From Candidatus Manganitrophaceae bacterium (lineage in GTDB: Bacteria > Nitrospirota > Nitrospiria > SBBL01 > Manganitrophaceae), in the NCBI GenBank assembly GCA_016200325.1, contig JACQEZ010000020.1, positions 1 through 64,000 of the forward strand: a DNA stretch of 64,000 bases. Reading direction: 5' to 3'. Below, piece by piece: positions 8,359 to 15,919 of this stretch; position 1 is the stretch's first letter; every line of letters starts with the position of its first letter. The translations under genes were made by a program, and so were the position numbers. Below the pieces are notes generated by a model that saw nothing but the letters and a program-made list of their open reading frames with translations, had not been told where the DNA came from and searched no databases.

Positions 8359-8741
8359 GGTTCGCATCTCACCCGGGATCCATTCTTCAATACAAATCGA
8401 TCAGGCTCGAAGCAAATAAGGGTGATCCCCTTCGATTCTCCCTGCATCCTCCTGAATCGTTTTTTCGGTCCGCTGTACATGTAATCGTGCTTTCCCTCCT
8501 GTGTAAATCACCTATCGTTTGATGCAGCTTTTTTGCAGACCCTTTCCGTATACCGCATTACTCTTCGTCGCCGGGCAAGAAAATCGCTCCGTAGCGGCGA
8601 GCGGACGATCCATCTCTTCTGGTCCCATTCTTGCGATTGGATTGATGCATGCAATCCGATTGAATCAATCGGCGATTAGCCTCCGAGCCGTCGACCGGCC
8701 GATCGGTTAAGGCGCTTACAGAATTGAGGTTATATCATCGC
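8359..8741. other. 383-bp leader of the oxidase operon with palindromes
   Basis: No gene is supported here. At 8656-8672 lies a perfect 17-bp inverted repeat, CCGATTG-AAT-CAATCGG, immediately preceded (8638-8656) by GGATTG...CAATCC, a second inverted repeat with related arms, so the half-site (G)ATTG recurs four or more times in ~40 bp. The arrangement suggests a dimeric repressor or activator site in front of the terminal oxidase. The spacing does not fit an FNR box (TTGAT-N4-ATCAA). The rest of the gap shows nothing I can name. Confidence 0.45.
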
Positions 8742-11504
8742 ATGGAAGCGGAGAGGGAGAGCCGTCTCGAAGAACCGTTGGTGAACAATGCGCTCGTGAA
8801 ACGCTGGGCGTATGCGACGTTGTTCTGGCTCACCCTCTTTCCGATCGACGGCGTACTGGTTTCAATCAAATTTCACAATCCGGAGTTCCTCGGCAACATC
8901 GCGTGGCTGTCGTTCGGCCGGCTGAGGCCGATCCATGTGAACGGGGTGATTTTCGGCGCTTTCTCGACCGGATTTTTCACCCTCGTCTATTATTTCGTCC
9001 CGAAGATCTGCGGGGTTCGGCTCTACAAAGAAGCGTGGAGCACGATCACCTTCTGGATCTGGAATATCGCCATTGCCCTCGGGACCGTTTCGTTGATGGC
9101 CGGATTTAACAAAGGGATCGAAGCAGGAGAATATCCGGTCTGGGTCGGCGTTCTGATCATGATCGCGCTGATCCTCATCACGATCCAGGTGTATGGAACG
9201 GTCTTCCGGCGGCGTGAGAAAAGGGTTTATGTCGCCCTCTGGTACACGATGGCGGCGCTGATCTGGACGGCGATGAATTATCCGTTGGGAAACTTCATCC
9301 TCCCTTATTGGGTCAACGGTGTGAACAGCGCGGCATTGCATGGCCTTTACATCCACTATGTCGTCGGTCTGTGGATCACGCCGGCCGGGTTGGCATTGAT
9401 CTACTACTTCCTCCCAAGCGCAGCCCGGAATCCGCTCTATTCGCACAAGCTTTCGCTCATCGGTTTTTGGAGCATCGCGTTTCTCTATCCCTTTCTTGGG
9501 ATTCATCACTACCTTTATAGCCCGATCGCGGCCTGGACGCAGACGGTCGCCATCGCCTACGGGGTCCTTCTGATCATTCCGGTCTGGACGGTGACGACGA
9601 ATTTTTTCGGAACGATGTCGGGGAAATGGCACCTGCTGGCCGGCCGTCGCGCCTCCGACTATGCAACGAAGTTCTTCATCGTCGGGGCGATCTTTTACTT
9701 CCTCGGCTGCTTTCAAGGTTCGGTCGAAGCGCTTCGGCGGATGCAACAGCTGACCCATTTCAGCGACTTTGTTATTGCCCATTCTCACATGACCGTCTTC
9801 GGCACATTTATCCTCTGGGTGACCGGAGGACTTTACTACATCTGGCCGCGGATCACCGGCCGAGAGCTCTGGAGCTGGCGGCTGGCGAGCTGGCATTTCT
9901 GGCTGACCGTCATCGGATTTTCCCTGATGGCGGTAGTGCTGACGGCAATGGGGTTTATTCAGGGGGCGATGCTCGAATATGGGGCGAACTTCGTCGACAG
10001 CGTTGCGGAGCTAAAGCCCTGGTGGATCGCCCGGACGCTGACCGGGGTGACGATGGACATCGGGTCGGGCCTCTTCTTCTACAATCTCTGGAGAAGCGCG
10101 CGAGAAGGAGTCTTGGCCGAATCGGTGCCGGCACCGCAGCGTCCCACCGTGCCGGCACGCGCCCCCTTGCATTCGTCCGGTCCGTTGGAACGCCCCTCGG
10201 CGATCATTCTTTTGGCCGGGGTCGCGTTCTTTCTCCTGGCGATCGTTATCCAATGGATCGTTCCGATCGCCTTCCACTCCGAATACCGATTGCCGGTCCG
10301 ATCGATGAACGGGGTGGAGATTCTCCCGACCGACTATACCCCCCAGGAGCAGCTCGGGCGTCGTGTTTATATTCGAGAGGGATGTTGGTATTGCCATTCG
10401 CAATATATCCGTCCCGTCACCGGGGAGGAGAACCGATGGGGGCCGGTCTCCCAGGCGGGGGAGTATACCTATGATATTCCGCATCTCTTCGGAACGCGCC
10501 GCATCGGGCCCGATCTGACGCGCATCGGGAGAAAATACGGAGACGATTGGCACATCGCGCATCATTGGGATCCCCGCCAGGTCGTTCCCGACTCGGTCAT
10601 GCCGTCTTTCCATTGGCTGTATCAAGGGACCGACGCCAACGGCGCGCCGCAGCTGACCGAGGAGGGAAAGGCCCTCGTGGCCTATATTCAAAAGCTCGGA
10701 ACCCAAATCGGCGATTGGCGGGAGTCGTTTCATCCGACCCAGCTTGCCGCCGGGTCGGCGTTGGCGCCGAATGAAAAAGTGCTCGACATCGGGAAAGAGG
10801 TCTACAAGCGCCGCTGCATCGGCTGCCACGGTGAGAAGGGAGACGGAAACGGCGCGTCGGCGCCGTTTTTAAACCCGAAGCCGCGCAATTTTACGCGCGG
10901 CTTCTTCAAATTCCGTTCTACGGCGGGGAAAGATTCGCTCCCGCTCGATGCCGACCTTTATCAAACCATCACCCACGGCTTGTGGGGAACGGCAATGCCG
11001 CCCTGGTATGAGATCTCGGAGCTGGAGCGGGGAGCGGTAATTCAATACATTAAAACCTTTTCCGACCGATGGCGGAAAGAGGCGGTTTCTCTCCCGGTCG
11101 TCATCCCGGCGGAGCCGGCGCCGGATGCGGCGGCCGTCGAGCGGGGAAGGCAGGTCTTTGCGCAGGCGGGGTGCCTCGGCTGCCACGGGGCGGAGGGAAA
11201 AGGAGACGGCCCATTGGCGCCGATTCTGCGCGATGTCTGGGGAAATCCGGTCCGGCCGGCGAACTTCACCCTGCCGGCAGGGGCCAAGGGAGGGGTGAAG
11301 CTCGGACACGATGCGCGGCACCTCTTCACCGTCGTCATGAACGGCGTCGGAGGGACACCGATGGAAGCCTTCGCCGAACGGCTGACGCTGCAACAGATCT
11401 GGGATGTCGTTCACTTCGTTCAGTCGCTTCGACAGAACGCCGGGGAGAAGGAGTTGGAGCGGCTGCGGGCCGGTCCGCCGGTTCAGGCAGCACAACAAAA
11501 ATGA
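8742..11504 (+). CDS. ccoNO: cbb3-type cytochrome c oxidase, CcoN-CcoO-diheme CcoP-like fusion
   Basis: Single chain of 920 aa. Residues ~15-470 are the catalytic haem-copper subunit CcoN with many membrane spans; visible ligands are H65 (RPIHVNG), the CuB pair H255-H256 (GIHHYL), and H347/H349 (AHSHMTVFG). A membrane anchor at ~487-508 starts the CcoO part, with haem c motif C548-W-Y-C-H552 and the typical GPDLTRIG and MPSFHWL elements. Two further c-type haem domains follow: C692-I-G-C-H and C811-L-G-C-H, as in CcoP. The enzyme reduces oxygen with electrons from cytochrome c in the inner membrane. Normally CcoN, CcoO and CcoP are separate chains. The start is the ATG at 8742; an in-frame TTG at 8724 is less likely. 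Confidence 0.9.
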   Translation: MEAERESRLEEPLVNNALVKRWAYATLFWLTLFPIDGVLVSIKFHNPEFLGNIAWLSFGRLRPIHVNGVIFGAFSTGFFTLVYYFVPKICGVRLYKEAWSTITFWIWNIAIALGTVSLMAGFNKGIEAGEYPVWVGVLIMIALILITIQVYGTVFRRREKRVYVALWYTMAALIWTAMNYPLGNFILPYWVNGVNSAALHGLYIHYVVGLWITPAGLALIYYFLPSAARNPLYSHKLSLIGFWSIAFLYPFLGIHHYLYSPIAAWTQTVAIAYGVLLIIPVWTVTTNFFGTMSGKWHLLAGRRASDYATKFFIVGAIFYFLGCFQGSVEALRRMQQLTHFSDFVIAHSHMTVFGTFILWVTGGLYYIWPRITGRELWSWRLASWHFWLTVIGFSLMAVVLTAMGFIQGAMLEYGANFVDSVAELKPWWIARTLTGVTMDIGSGLFFYNLWRSAREGVLAESVPAPQRPTVPARAPLHSSGPLERPSAIILLAGVAFFLLAIVIQWIVPIAFHSEYRLPVRSMNGVEILPTDYTPQEQLGRRVYIREGCWYCHSQYIRPVTGEENRWGPVSQAGEYTYDIPHLFGTRRIGPDLTRIGRKYGDDWHIAHHWDPRQVVPDSVMPSFHWLYQGTDANGAPQLTEEGKALVAYIQKLGTQIGDWRESFHPTQLAAGSALAPNEKVLDIGKEVYKRRCIGCHGEKGDGNGASAPFLNPKPRNFTRGFFKFRSTAGKDSLPLDADLYQTITHGLWGTAMPPWYEISELERGAVIQYIKTFSDRWRKEAVSLPVVIPAEPAPDAAAVERGRQVFAQAGCLGCHGAEGKGDGPLAPILRDVWGNPVRPANFTLPAGAKGGVKLGHDARHLFTVVMNGVGGTPMEAFAERLTLQQIWDVVHFVQSLRQNAGEKELERLRAGPPVQAAQQK

Positions 11505-11511
11505 AGGGAAG

Positions 11512-11670
11512 ATGATGGAGATCACCTGGATCAATTATCTGGTTGGAATGTTGATTTCGATCGCCGCCTGGTTTGTTTTTCTCTGGGCGATACGGGATGG
11601 ACAGTTCCGTGAGCCGGAAGAGACCGCCCGCCGGATGCTTGAGAACGAGGTCGGCAAGGAGAAGCGCTGA
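11512..11670 (+). CDS. Small membrane protein of the cbb3 operon (CcoQ/CcoS-like)
   Basis: A 52-residue protein with one membrane helix (~8-27, ending in FLWAIRDGQF) followed by a charged tail (REPEETARRMLENEV). Size, position 7 bp after the oxidase and the W-A-I-R-D-G-Q-F/Y-x-x-x-E-E pattern resemble CcoS-type assembly proteins (which carry a similar W-A-x-x-x-G-Q-F-D-D-x-E segment) or CcoQ. It overlaps the next gene by one base (TGATG), so the two are translationally coupled. GGGAAG lies just before the ATG codons at 11512 and 11515; either can be the start. Confidence 0.65.
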   Translation: MMEITWINYLVGMLISIAAWFVFLWAIRDGQFREPEETARRMLENEVGKEKR

Positions 11671-11885
11671 TGCGATTTAGAAAAAGCTCTGCCCGAAGAA
11701 AAGAGGAGGGACACCGGCTGGTCGAAAAGATCGGCCTGGAGAAGGATCAGCACCTTCACCAAGATTATGAATATGCCTCTGGGATTGTGGAGCGGGTCGG
11801 CATCGTTCCCCTCTGGCTGAAGGTCGTTTATCTCTCGCTCATTCTCTGGGCCATTTACTACATTGTCCGCTATTGGTCGGGATGA
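11670..11885 (+). CDS. Small membrane protein resembling the CcoP N-terminal anchor
   Basis: A 71-residue protein: a charged, soluble N-terminus (~1-45, including H-Q-D-Y-E-Y-A-S-G-I-V-E) and one membrane helix (~48-67, PLWLKVVYLSLILWAIYYIV). The order resembles the N-terminal membrane anchor of CcoP/FixP, which here would lack its haem domains; those domains are fused to the end of the big oxidase chain instead. I infer that it anchors or assembles the oxidase. The start codon overlaps the stop of the previous gene (TGATG). Confidence 0.6.
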   Translation: MRFRKSSARRKEEGHRLVEKIGLEKDQHLHQDYEYASGIVERVGIVPLWLKVVYLSLILWAIYYIVRYWSG

Positions 11886-11918
11886 GCGGGGCGGCGCCGA
11901 TGACGAAGGGAGCGTTCC

Positions 11919-12131
11919 GTGAAAGTATTCGTTTATCTTAATTTGATTGTGGGGATCTGGCTGGTCGTCTCGCCTTTCCTCTTCCGGTATACCTACAACA
12001 CAGCCGAATTTTGGAACAGCGAAGTGGTCGGGATCATGCTGCTCGTGATTACGAGCGTGGTCGGCTTTTCGGTTCCGCGAAGAAAGATCGACGAGCCGCT
12101 TTCTCAGGTGGAGCGGCGACGGCGAACCTAA
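11919..12131 (+). CDS. SPW-repeat-like small membrane protein
   Basis: A 70-residue protein with two membrane helices (~3-21 and ~33-51). The first helix ends in GIWLVVSPFLFRY, the S-P-W/F-type repeat seen in SPW-family proteins, whose function is unknown. The start is a GTG at 11919 preceded by GAAGGGAGC at suitable distance. It is the last gene of the oxidase cluster, 33 bp after its neighbour, and converges on the DUF3106 gene 27 bp away; a short palindrome with a T-run (CGCTAGCGTTTTT, 12160s) may serve both as terminator. Confidence 0.6.
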   Translation: MKVFVYLNLIVGIWLVVSPFLFRYTYNTAEFWNSEVVGIMLLVITSVVGFSVPRRKIDEPLSQVERRRRT

Positions 12132-12158
12132 TCGGAGATTTCGTAGGGACGGAGAGCG

Positions 12159-12638
12159 CTAGCGTTTTTCGGGCCGAGAGTGCGGCGGCTGTCCCGGAGG
12201 TTCGCGTCTGGGGCGGGATGCATTCTCTTTGACCCCTTTTTTCTCTCGTTGCTCCCGTCGGGCTTTGATCCGCTCCTGAAGCTGTGCGCGCTCTTCCGGG
12301 GAGAGATGTTTGACTCGGTCGAATCGCTTTCGTAATTGCGCCTGGCGATCGGGGGGGAGTTTTTGAAAGCGGCGGTAGTTTTCTCGAATCCGTCCCCGCT
12401 CTTCAGACGACATCTTGTGGAGCTGTTCGAGATTTTCTTGGACCCGGTGCTGCTCCTCCAGGGAGAGCCGCTTCCACGTTTCATAGTTTTTCAGCACCTG
12501 TTGCTGCTCTTGCGGCGAGAGCGTCTCCCACTGTTTGGGAGCGCGGTTGCCCTCCTCCTCCGCTGAAACCGGCGCTCCGAAGAAGAAAATCGCGATCCAG
12601 AAGAGAATCAGTAATCTCCAACATCGATTCGATCTCAT
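12159..12638 (-). CDS. DUF3106-type secreted helical protein
   Basis: Protein of 159 aa with a signal peptide (hydrophobic core LLILFWIAIFFFGAPVSA) and a mature part built from ~17-20-residue helical repeats rich in L-S/P-x-E-x-R/Q (W-x-x-L-S-P-Q-E-Q, M-S-S-E-E-R, L-P-P-D-R-Q, L-S-P-E-E-R), the DUF3106 pattern, then a basic tail. Such proteins often accompany ECF sigma factors and resemble Spy/CpxP-like periplasmic sensors, but no function is proven. The start codon overlaps the upstream stop (ATGA), so it is coupled to the preceding gene and is the last of a four-gene sigma operon. Confidence 0.72.
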   Translation of the reverse strand: MRSNRCWRLLILFWIAIFFFGAPVSAEEEGNRAPKQWETLSPQEQQQVLKNYETWKRLSLEEQHRVQENLEQLHKMSSEERGRIRENYRRFQKLPPDRQAQLRKRFDRVKHLSPEERAQLQERIKARREQREKKGVKENASRPRREPPGQPPHSRPEKR

Positions 12639-12961
12639 TTGCTTGCCTCTCCATCCCCCTTCGTCCGTGAGGGGGGGCCTTGCTTCGAGCAGCCGGGGGA
12701 CGTCTCGGCGCATGCGCTCTTTTTATCGCGAGCCGGCATCTCTTTGAATAAATCGATCTCCTTCAAAAGGGGGAGGTTTTGGAGAAGCTCCAGGTTTTGA
12801 ATTACCTCCTCCGGGGGTGGCTCTTTGTTTGCTTTTGTCCGGCTGGAATTCGCGGCCGGCGCCTCTGAACGCGTTTTTGGAGCAGCGCTCTCCTCCGCCC
12901 CCGCGGGGGTGAAGAAGAGCGAGAGAAGCAGTCCCAGAAATAGCGCAATCGCCTGTCGCAT
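12635..12961 (-). CDS. Small secreted protein of the sigma operon
   Basis: Protein of 108 aa with a signal peptide (MRQAIALFLGLLLSLFFTPAGA). The mature part is short, charged and mostly disordered, apart from one amphipathic segment at residues 54-75 (IQNLELLQNLPLLKEIDLF) that closely resembles residues 141-158 of the anti-sigma factor encoded just upstream. Two cysteines (C84, C91) lie near the C-terminus. It is coupled on both sides: its ATG overlaps the anti-sigma stop (TGATG) and its stop overlaps the DUF3106 start (ATGA). I do not recognise a family. Confidence 0.65.
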   Translation of the reverse strand: MRQAIALFLGLLLSLFFTPAGAEESAAPKTRSEAPAANSSRTKANKEPPPEEVIQNLELLQNLPLLKEIDLFKEMPARDKKSACAETSPGCSKQGPPSRTKGDGEASK

Positions 12962-13482
12962 CACTCGACCGTCCGCTCCGTCTCCAGACCGGTGTCGCTC
13001 TCCTCCAGCGCATCCATTTCCTCCAACAGGGTCAGGTTTTCGAACATCCCCAAATTTTGAACCAGGTCGAGCGTCTCCGCCGCCTCCGGGTGTTCGACGA
13101 CCGGGACGAGGCGCTGGGTCGAATGCGGTTTGGGGGTGAGCCAGAGTGCCACCGCCCCGACGAGCAGCAGTCCCATCATGGCCACGAACGCCGGACGCGA
13201 TGTCCATTCAAATCGCCCAAATCGCTTGGCAAACCGGTTTCGCTTTTCGGGGATCCGCCCCCTCAGCGTCCGCCGGTAGTCCTGCCAGAAAGAAGGGGGA
13301 GGGTCGACCCGGGAGGCCTCGCGGATCTGTTCCTGCCACTGCCGGAGCCGGTCGGCCGCCGCCGAGCAGCCCGGACAGGTTGAGAGATGCGCAGAAATTT
13401 CATCGCGCCGCGGTGGGGGGAGCGCTCCGTAAAGATAGAGGGGAAGCGCTTCGCGGTGCTGATTACAGCGGTCGTCGATCAT
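12961..13482 (-). CDS. Anti-sigma factor, zinc-finger (zf-HC2) type
   Basis: Protein of 173 aa with the anti-sigma topology. The cytoplasmic N-terminus carries the zinc motif H32-x3-C36-x2-C39 preceded by a conserved helix with P-L-Y-L-Y-G-A-L-P. One membrane span lies at ~98-116 and the periplasmic C-terminus ends with the amphipathic motif VQNLGMFENLTLLEEMD (141-157). It would hold the adjacent ECF sigma factor inactive at the inner membrane. It lies 14 bp after the sigma gene and is coupled to the next gene by TGATG. The repeat of its C-terminal motif in the secreted neighbour suggests a direct contact in the periplasm (inference). Confidence 0.85.
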   Translation of the reverse strand: MIDDRCNQHREALPLYLYGALPPPRRDEISAHLSTCPGCSAAADRLRQWQEQIREASRVDPPPSFWQDYRRTLRGRIPEKRNRFAKRFGRFEWTSRPAFVAMMGLLLVGAVALWLTPKPHSTQRLVPVVEHPEAAETLDLVQNLGMFENLTLLEEMDALEESDTGLETERTVE

Positions 13483-13495
13483 GGCCGTCGCTCAT

Positions 13496-14212
13496 TCATT
13501 TAAAGTCCGATAACCTCTCTCGCAGCATCCGGACCGCGCGGAAGAGATGGGTCTTGACCGTTCCTTCCGAGGTGCCCAAAATTTCGGCAATCTCCGATGT
13601 CAAAAGATCATGATTGTTGCGAAGGAGAAAGACGGCCCGCTGCTGGGGCGAGAGGGTGGTGAGCGCCGCACGCAGCGCCAGGCGGAATTCTTTATCCACC
13701 AGGCCTCGTTCCGGATTTCCGAAGCCGCGCTCCTCGGCGACCTCCGGAAGAGCGTCTTCAGCGCCGCCGTCATCGGTTTCCTTTCCCGAAAAAAAGCGAA
13801 AAAACCGATTGCGAAGAGAGCGACGCCGAAGGTGGTCGAGGCAAAGATTGACCAAGATGCGGTAGAACCAGGTATAGAACCGCGATGCGCCGCGGAAGGA
13901 GTCGATCCCTTCGTAGATCCGAATAAAGGCTTCTTGGGAGAGATCCCTGGCATCTTCCTGATGACCCACCATCTGATACGCGATCCCATACGCCTGCCGT
14001 TGATAACGCTCAACCAACAGGTCGAAGGCCGCCGAATCTCCTCCCTTCAGCCGGATAATTAAATCTTCATCCGAGATCAATTCCCTCTCTTTCCCTCGTA
14101 ACGGCGCCGGCGCTGGCCGCCGGGATATACCATCTCGGAGAGAATAAACGGGCGGGATGCCTCTTGTCAATTCGAATAGGCTTGGAGCGGATCGGGTCAA
14201 AGAGAGGGACAT
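13496..14212 (-). CDS. ECF-family RNA polymerase sigma factor (RpoE-like)
   Basis: Protein of 238 aa with region 2 (FDLLVERYQRQAYGIAYQMVG, then DARDLSQEAFIRIYEGI and FYTWFYRILVNLCLDHLRRR) and region 4 (LTTLSPQQRAVFLLRNNHD, then TSEIAEILGTSEGTVKTHL). An acidic-basic linker (~135-160) between them is longer than usual. The first ~45 residues are an N-terminal extension that is rare in ECF sigmas; the ATG at 14212 is nonetheless favoured because AGGAGG lies 7 bases upstream and the candidate promoter is only 20 bases away. A TTG start after E-R-E would remove the extension. It is transcribed with its anti-sigma factor and appears autoregulated. Confidence 0.88.
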   Translation of the reverse strand: MSLSLTRSAPSLFELTRGIPPVYSLRDGISRRPAPAPLRGKERELISDEDLIIRLKGGDSAAFDLLVERYQRQAYGIAYQMVGHQEDARDLSQEAFIRIYEGIDSFRGASRFYTWFYRILVNLCLDHLRRRSLRNRFFRFFSGKETDDGGAEDALPEVAEERGFGNPERGLVDKEFRLALRAALTTLSPQQRAVFLLRNNHDLLTSEIAEILGTSEGTVKTHLFRAVRMLRERLSDFK

Positions 14213-14231
14213 TTCTTTTCCTCCTGGATGA

Positions 14232-14260
14232 TTAGACGGGTGTTTCCGGAAAAGGTTGAC
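14232..14260 (-). promoter_or_regulatory. ECF-type promoter of the sigma operon
   Basis: Read on the minus strand: GTCAACCTTTTCCG, an 8-base spacer (GAAACACC), then CGTCTAA. AACC in the -35 region and CGTC in the -10 region are the elements shared by many ECF promoters. The sigma ATG lies 20 bases downstream of the -10, leaving just enough room for a short leader containing AGGAGG. It mirrors the plus-strand promoter at 14266-14294. Confidence 0.62.
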
Positions 14261-14265
14261 AGGCC

Positions 14266-14294
14266 GTCAACCTTTTCCGAAGCGGGGCGTCTAA
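14266..14294 (+). promoter_or_regulatory. ECF-type promoter of the DUF4382 lipoprotein gene
   Basis: GTCAACCTTTTCCG, an 8-base spacer (AAGCGGGG), then CGTCTAA. The -35 and -10 blocks are identical to those of the divergent promoter at 14232-14260 and at the same distance; only the spacer differs. Transcription would start near 14301, about 44 bases before the lipoprotein ATG. Confidence 0.62.
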
Positions 14295-14344
14295 CCCTCA
14301 TGCCGCCATGGTCGGCGGGTTTTTCCGAAATAAAGGAGGTTCTG

Positions 14345-15916
14345 ATGGTGAATTCTGTTCTGAAAGGACAAAAAGGGTTTTTACTCACCCTGCTTCTTCT
14401 CTGTGAAATGCTCTTTCTGGCGGCCTGTGGGAGCGGATCGGGCAATGGAAGCGTCTCTCCTTCTTCCCAGGCGACCGGCCCTGATTTAAACAAGGGAACC
14501 TTGGCGGTTTCGTTGACCGATGCCTCCGGATGTGATTTCGACGGCGTTTTCGTCACAATTCAGAAGCTCCGCGTCCATGAGAACCCGTCGGCGGCGGCGC
14601 ACGACGGCGGATGGATTGAGATTCCCCTTCCGAACGGTCCGCAGCAGATCAACCTTTTGACGCTGCAAAACGGCGTGATGACCGACCTCGGACTGGCGCC
14701 GCTCCCAGCGGGACATTATACCCAGGTGCGTCTTCTCCTCGTCCCAAATGACAGCGACACCCCCCCCTTTAAAAATTACGTGACGGTCGACGGCCAGGCC
14801 TCTCCCCTCAACATCCCGGCCGGATTTACCGATGGAATCAGGCTCGGTCATGAATTTGAAATTAAGACGGGCGAGAAGGAGGAGCTGATTGTCGACTTCG
14901 ATGCCTGCCGGTCGATTCTCAAAGCGAAGGACGGCAGCTATTTCCTCCGGCCGAATGTTTTGATCGTCAAAAGATCGGCGGCCGGGAGAATCGTCGGGGC
15001 GGTCGATGCGACCTCCTCCGGGGCGATCGTCAAGGCGGAGATTAATGGATATGTTTACAAGCAGACCCGGATCAAGCCGGACGGTACGTTCATTCTATAT
15101 CCGCTGCCGAACAGCGACATGGTCAAAACCCTCTATCCGCAAGACACCGCGGGGACCTATGATGTGGTGATCGCCTCCGAGGTGACGGCGACCGTGTTGA
15201 CCACCGGGGTTCCGGTGGCAGCGAAAGGGGAGACTGCCCTCAGCACGACGACGCAGCCGATCGCGCTGCCGCTCTCGGCGGTCGCCGTGTTGAACGGCCA
15301 TATCAATCCGACGAGCGCCGATGCCCGTGTCCGTCAGACGATCAACGGAAAGCCGTACCAGGTCAATCGGCATGCCGTCGACCTGACCGACGGCTCTTTC
15401 ATCTTCAGCCTCTCCGCCGACGCGCCCTGGTATGGGACCTATGCCACGACCGTTCCGGTCAGCTATCAGAAAGAGCTGTCGGCGGCGGCCCAGTATCTCG
15501 TCGACACGCCGAACGATGATGGCCTCTATAAGGTGAGCAGTCGCACGGTGACCCTTTCAAAGGATGCGCCGACGGCGGTCGAGTTTACCGGCTCCGCCAG
15601 CCTGCAGCCGGCGTCGGGGACGGCGGGGAAGGTGACCGGCAATATCACAGTGGCCGATCTGCCGACCGGGTTTACCTCCGGTACCGTTTTGGTGAGCGCC
15701 ACGATCGGCCATGAGAATGTGAACTCGGTCGGTGTCGATGTCGACAAAACGGGAGCCGTTTCATTTACTCTCGATGACCTGGCGCCGGGAACGTATACCA
15801 TCGCCATTCTCTCCGCAAAGGGATTTCCCCACCTCTCACCGAAGGGTATTGAGATCGTCGTCCCATCAACCGGCGGAACCTTTATGAACGCCGACTTCTC
15901 CCTCTCTCATCATTGA
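14345..15916 (+). CDS. DUF4382-domain surface lipoprotein
   Basis: Protein of 523 aa. The signal peptide ends in a lipobox (FLAAC-G-S-G-S-G), so the mature protein is lipid-anchored and begins with a Gly/Ser linker. Residues ~45-210 are a DUF4382 domain (opening GTLAVSLTDASGCDFDGVFV, with GHYTQVRLLLVPND in the middle). The remainder has three or more beta-sandwich segments of carboxypeptidase-regulatory type (e.g. GTYDVVIASEV and LDDLAPGTYTIAIL). Function unknown, probably envelope structure or binding. AAAGGAGG precedes the ATG. It is divergent from the ECF sigma operon and probably a target of that sigma factor. Confidence 0.8.
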   Translation: MVNSVLKGQKGFLLTLLLLCEMLFLAACGSGSGNGSVSPSSQATGPDLNKGTLAVSLTDASGCDFDGVFVTIQKLRVHENPSAAAHDGGWIEIPLPNGPQQINLLTLQNGVMTDLGLAPLPAGHYTQVRLLLVPNDSDTPPFKNYVTVDGQASPLNIPAGFTDGIRLGHEFEIKTGEKEELIVDFDACRSILKAKDGSYFLRPNVLIVKRSAAGRIVGAVDATSSGAIVKAEINGYVYKQTRIKPDGTFILYPLPNSDMVKTLYPQDTAGTYDVVIASEVTATVLTTGVPVAAKGETALSTTTQPIALPLSAVAVLNGHINPTSADARVRQTINGKPYQVNRHAVDLTDGSFIFSLSADAPWYGTYATTVPVSYQKELSAAAQYLVDTPNDDGLYKVSSRTVTLSKDAPTAVEFTGSASLQPASGTAGKVTGNITVADLPTGFTSGTVLVSATIGHENVNSVGVDVDKTGAVSFTLDDLAPGTYTIAILSAKGFPHLSPKGIEIVVPSTGGTFMNADFSLSHH

Positions 15917-15919
15917 CCT

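Noticed and set aside
8656-8672. FNR site before the oxidase operon
   Set aside because: The repeat has the wrong spacing (TTG-N3-CAA instead of TTG-N8-CAA), so it is reported as an unknown palindrome.
14228-14344. N-terminal extension of the DUF4382 protein from the in-frame codon at 14228
   Set aside because: It would be translated from within the promoter region and lacks a ribosome-binding site; the lipoprotein signal starts at 14345 after AAAGGAGG.
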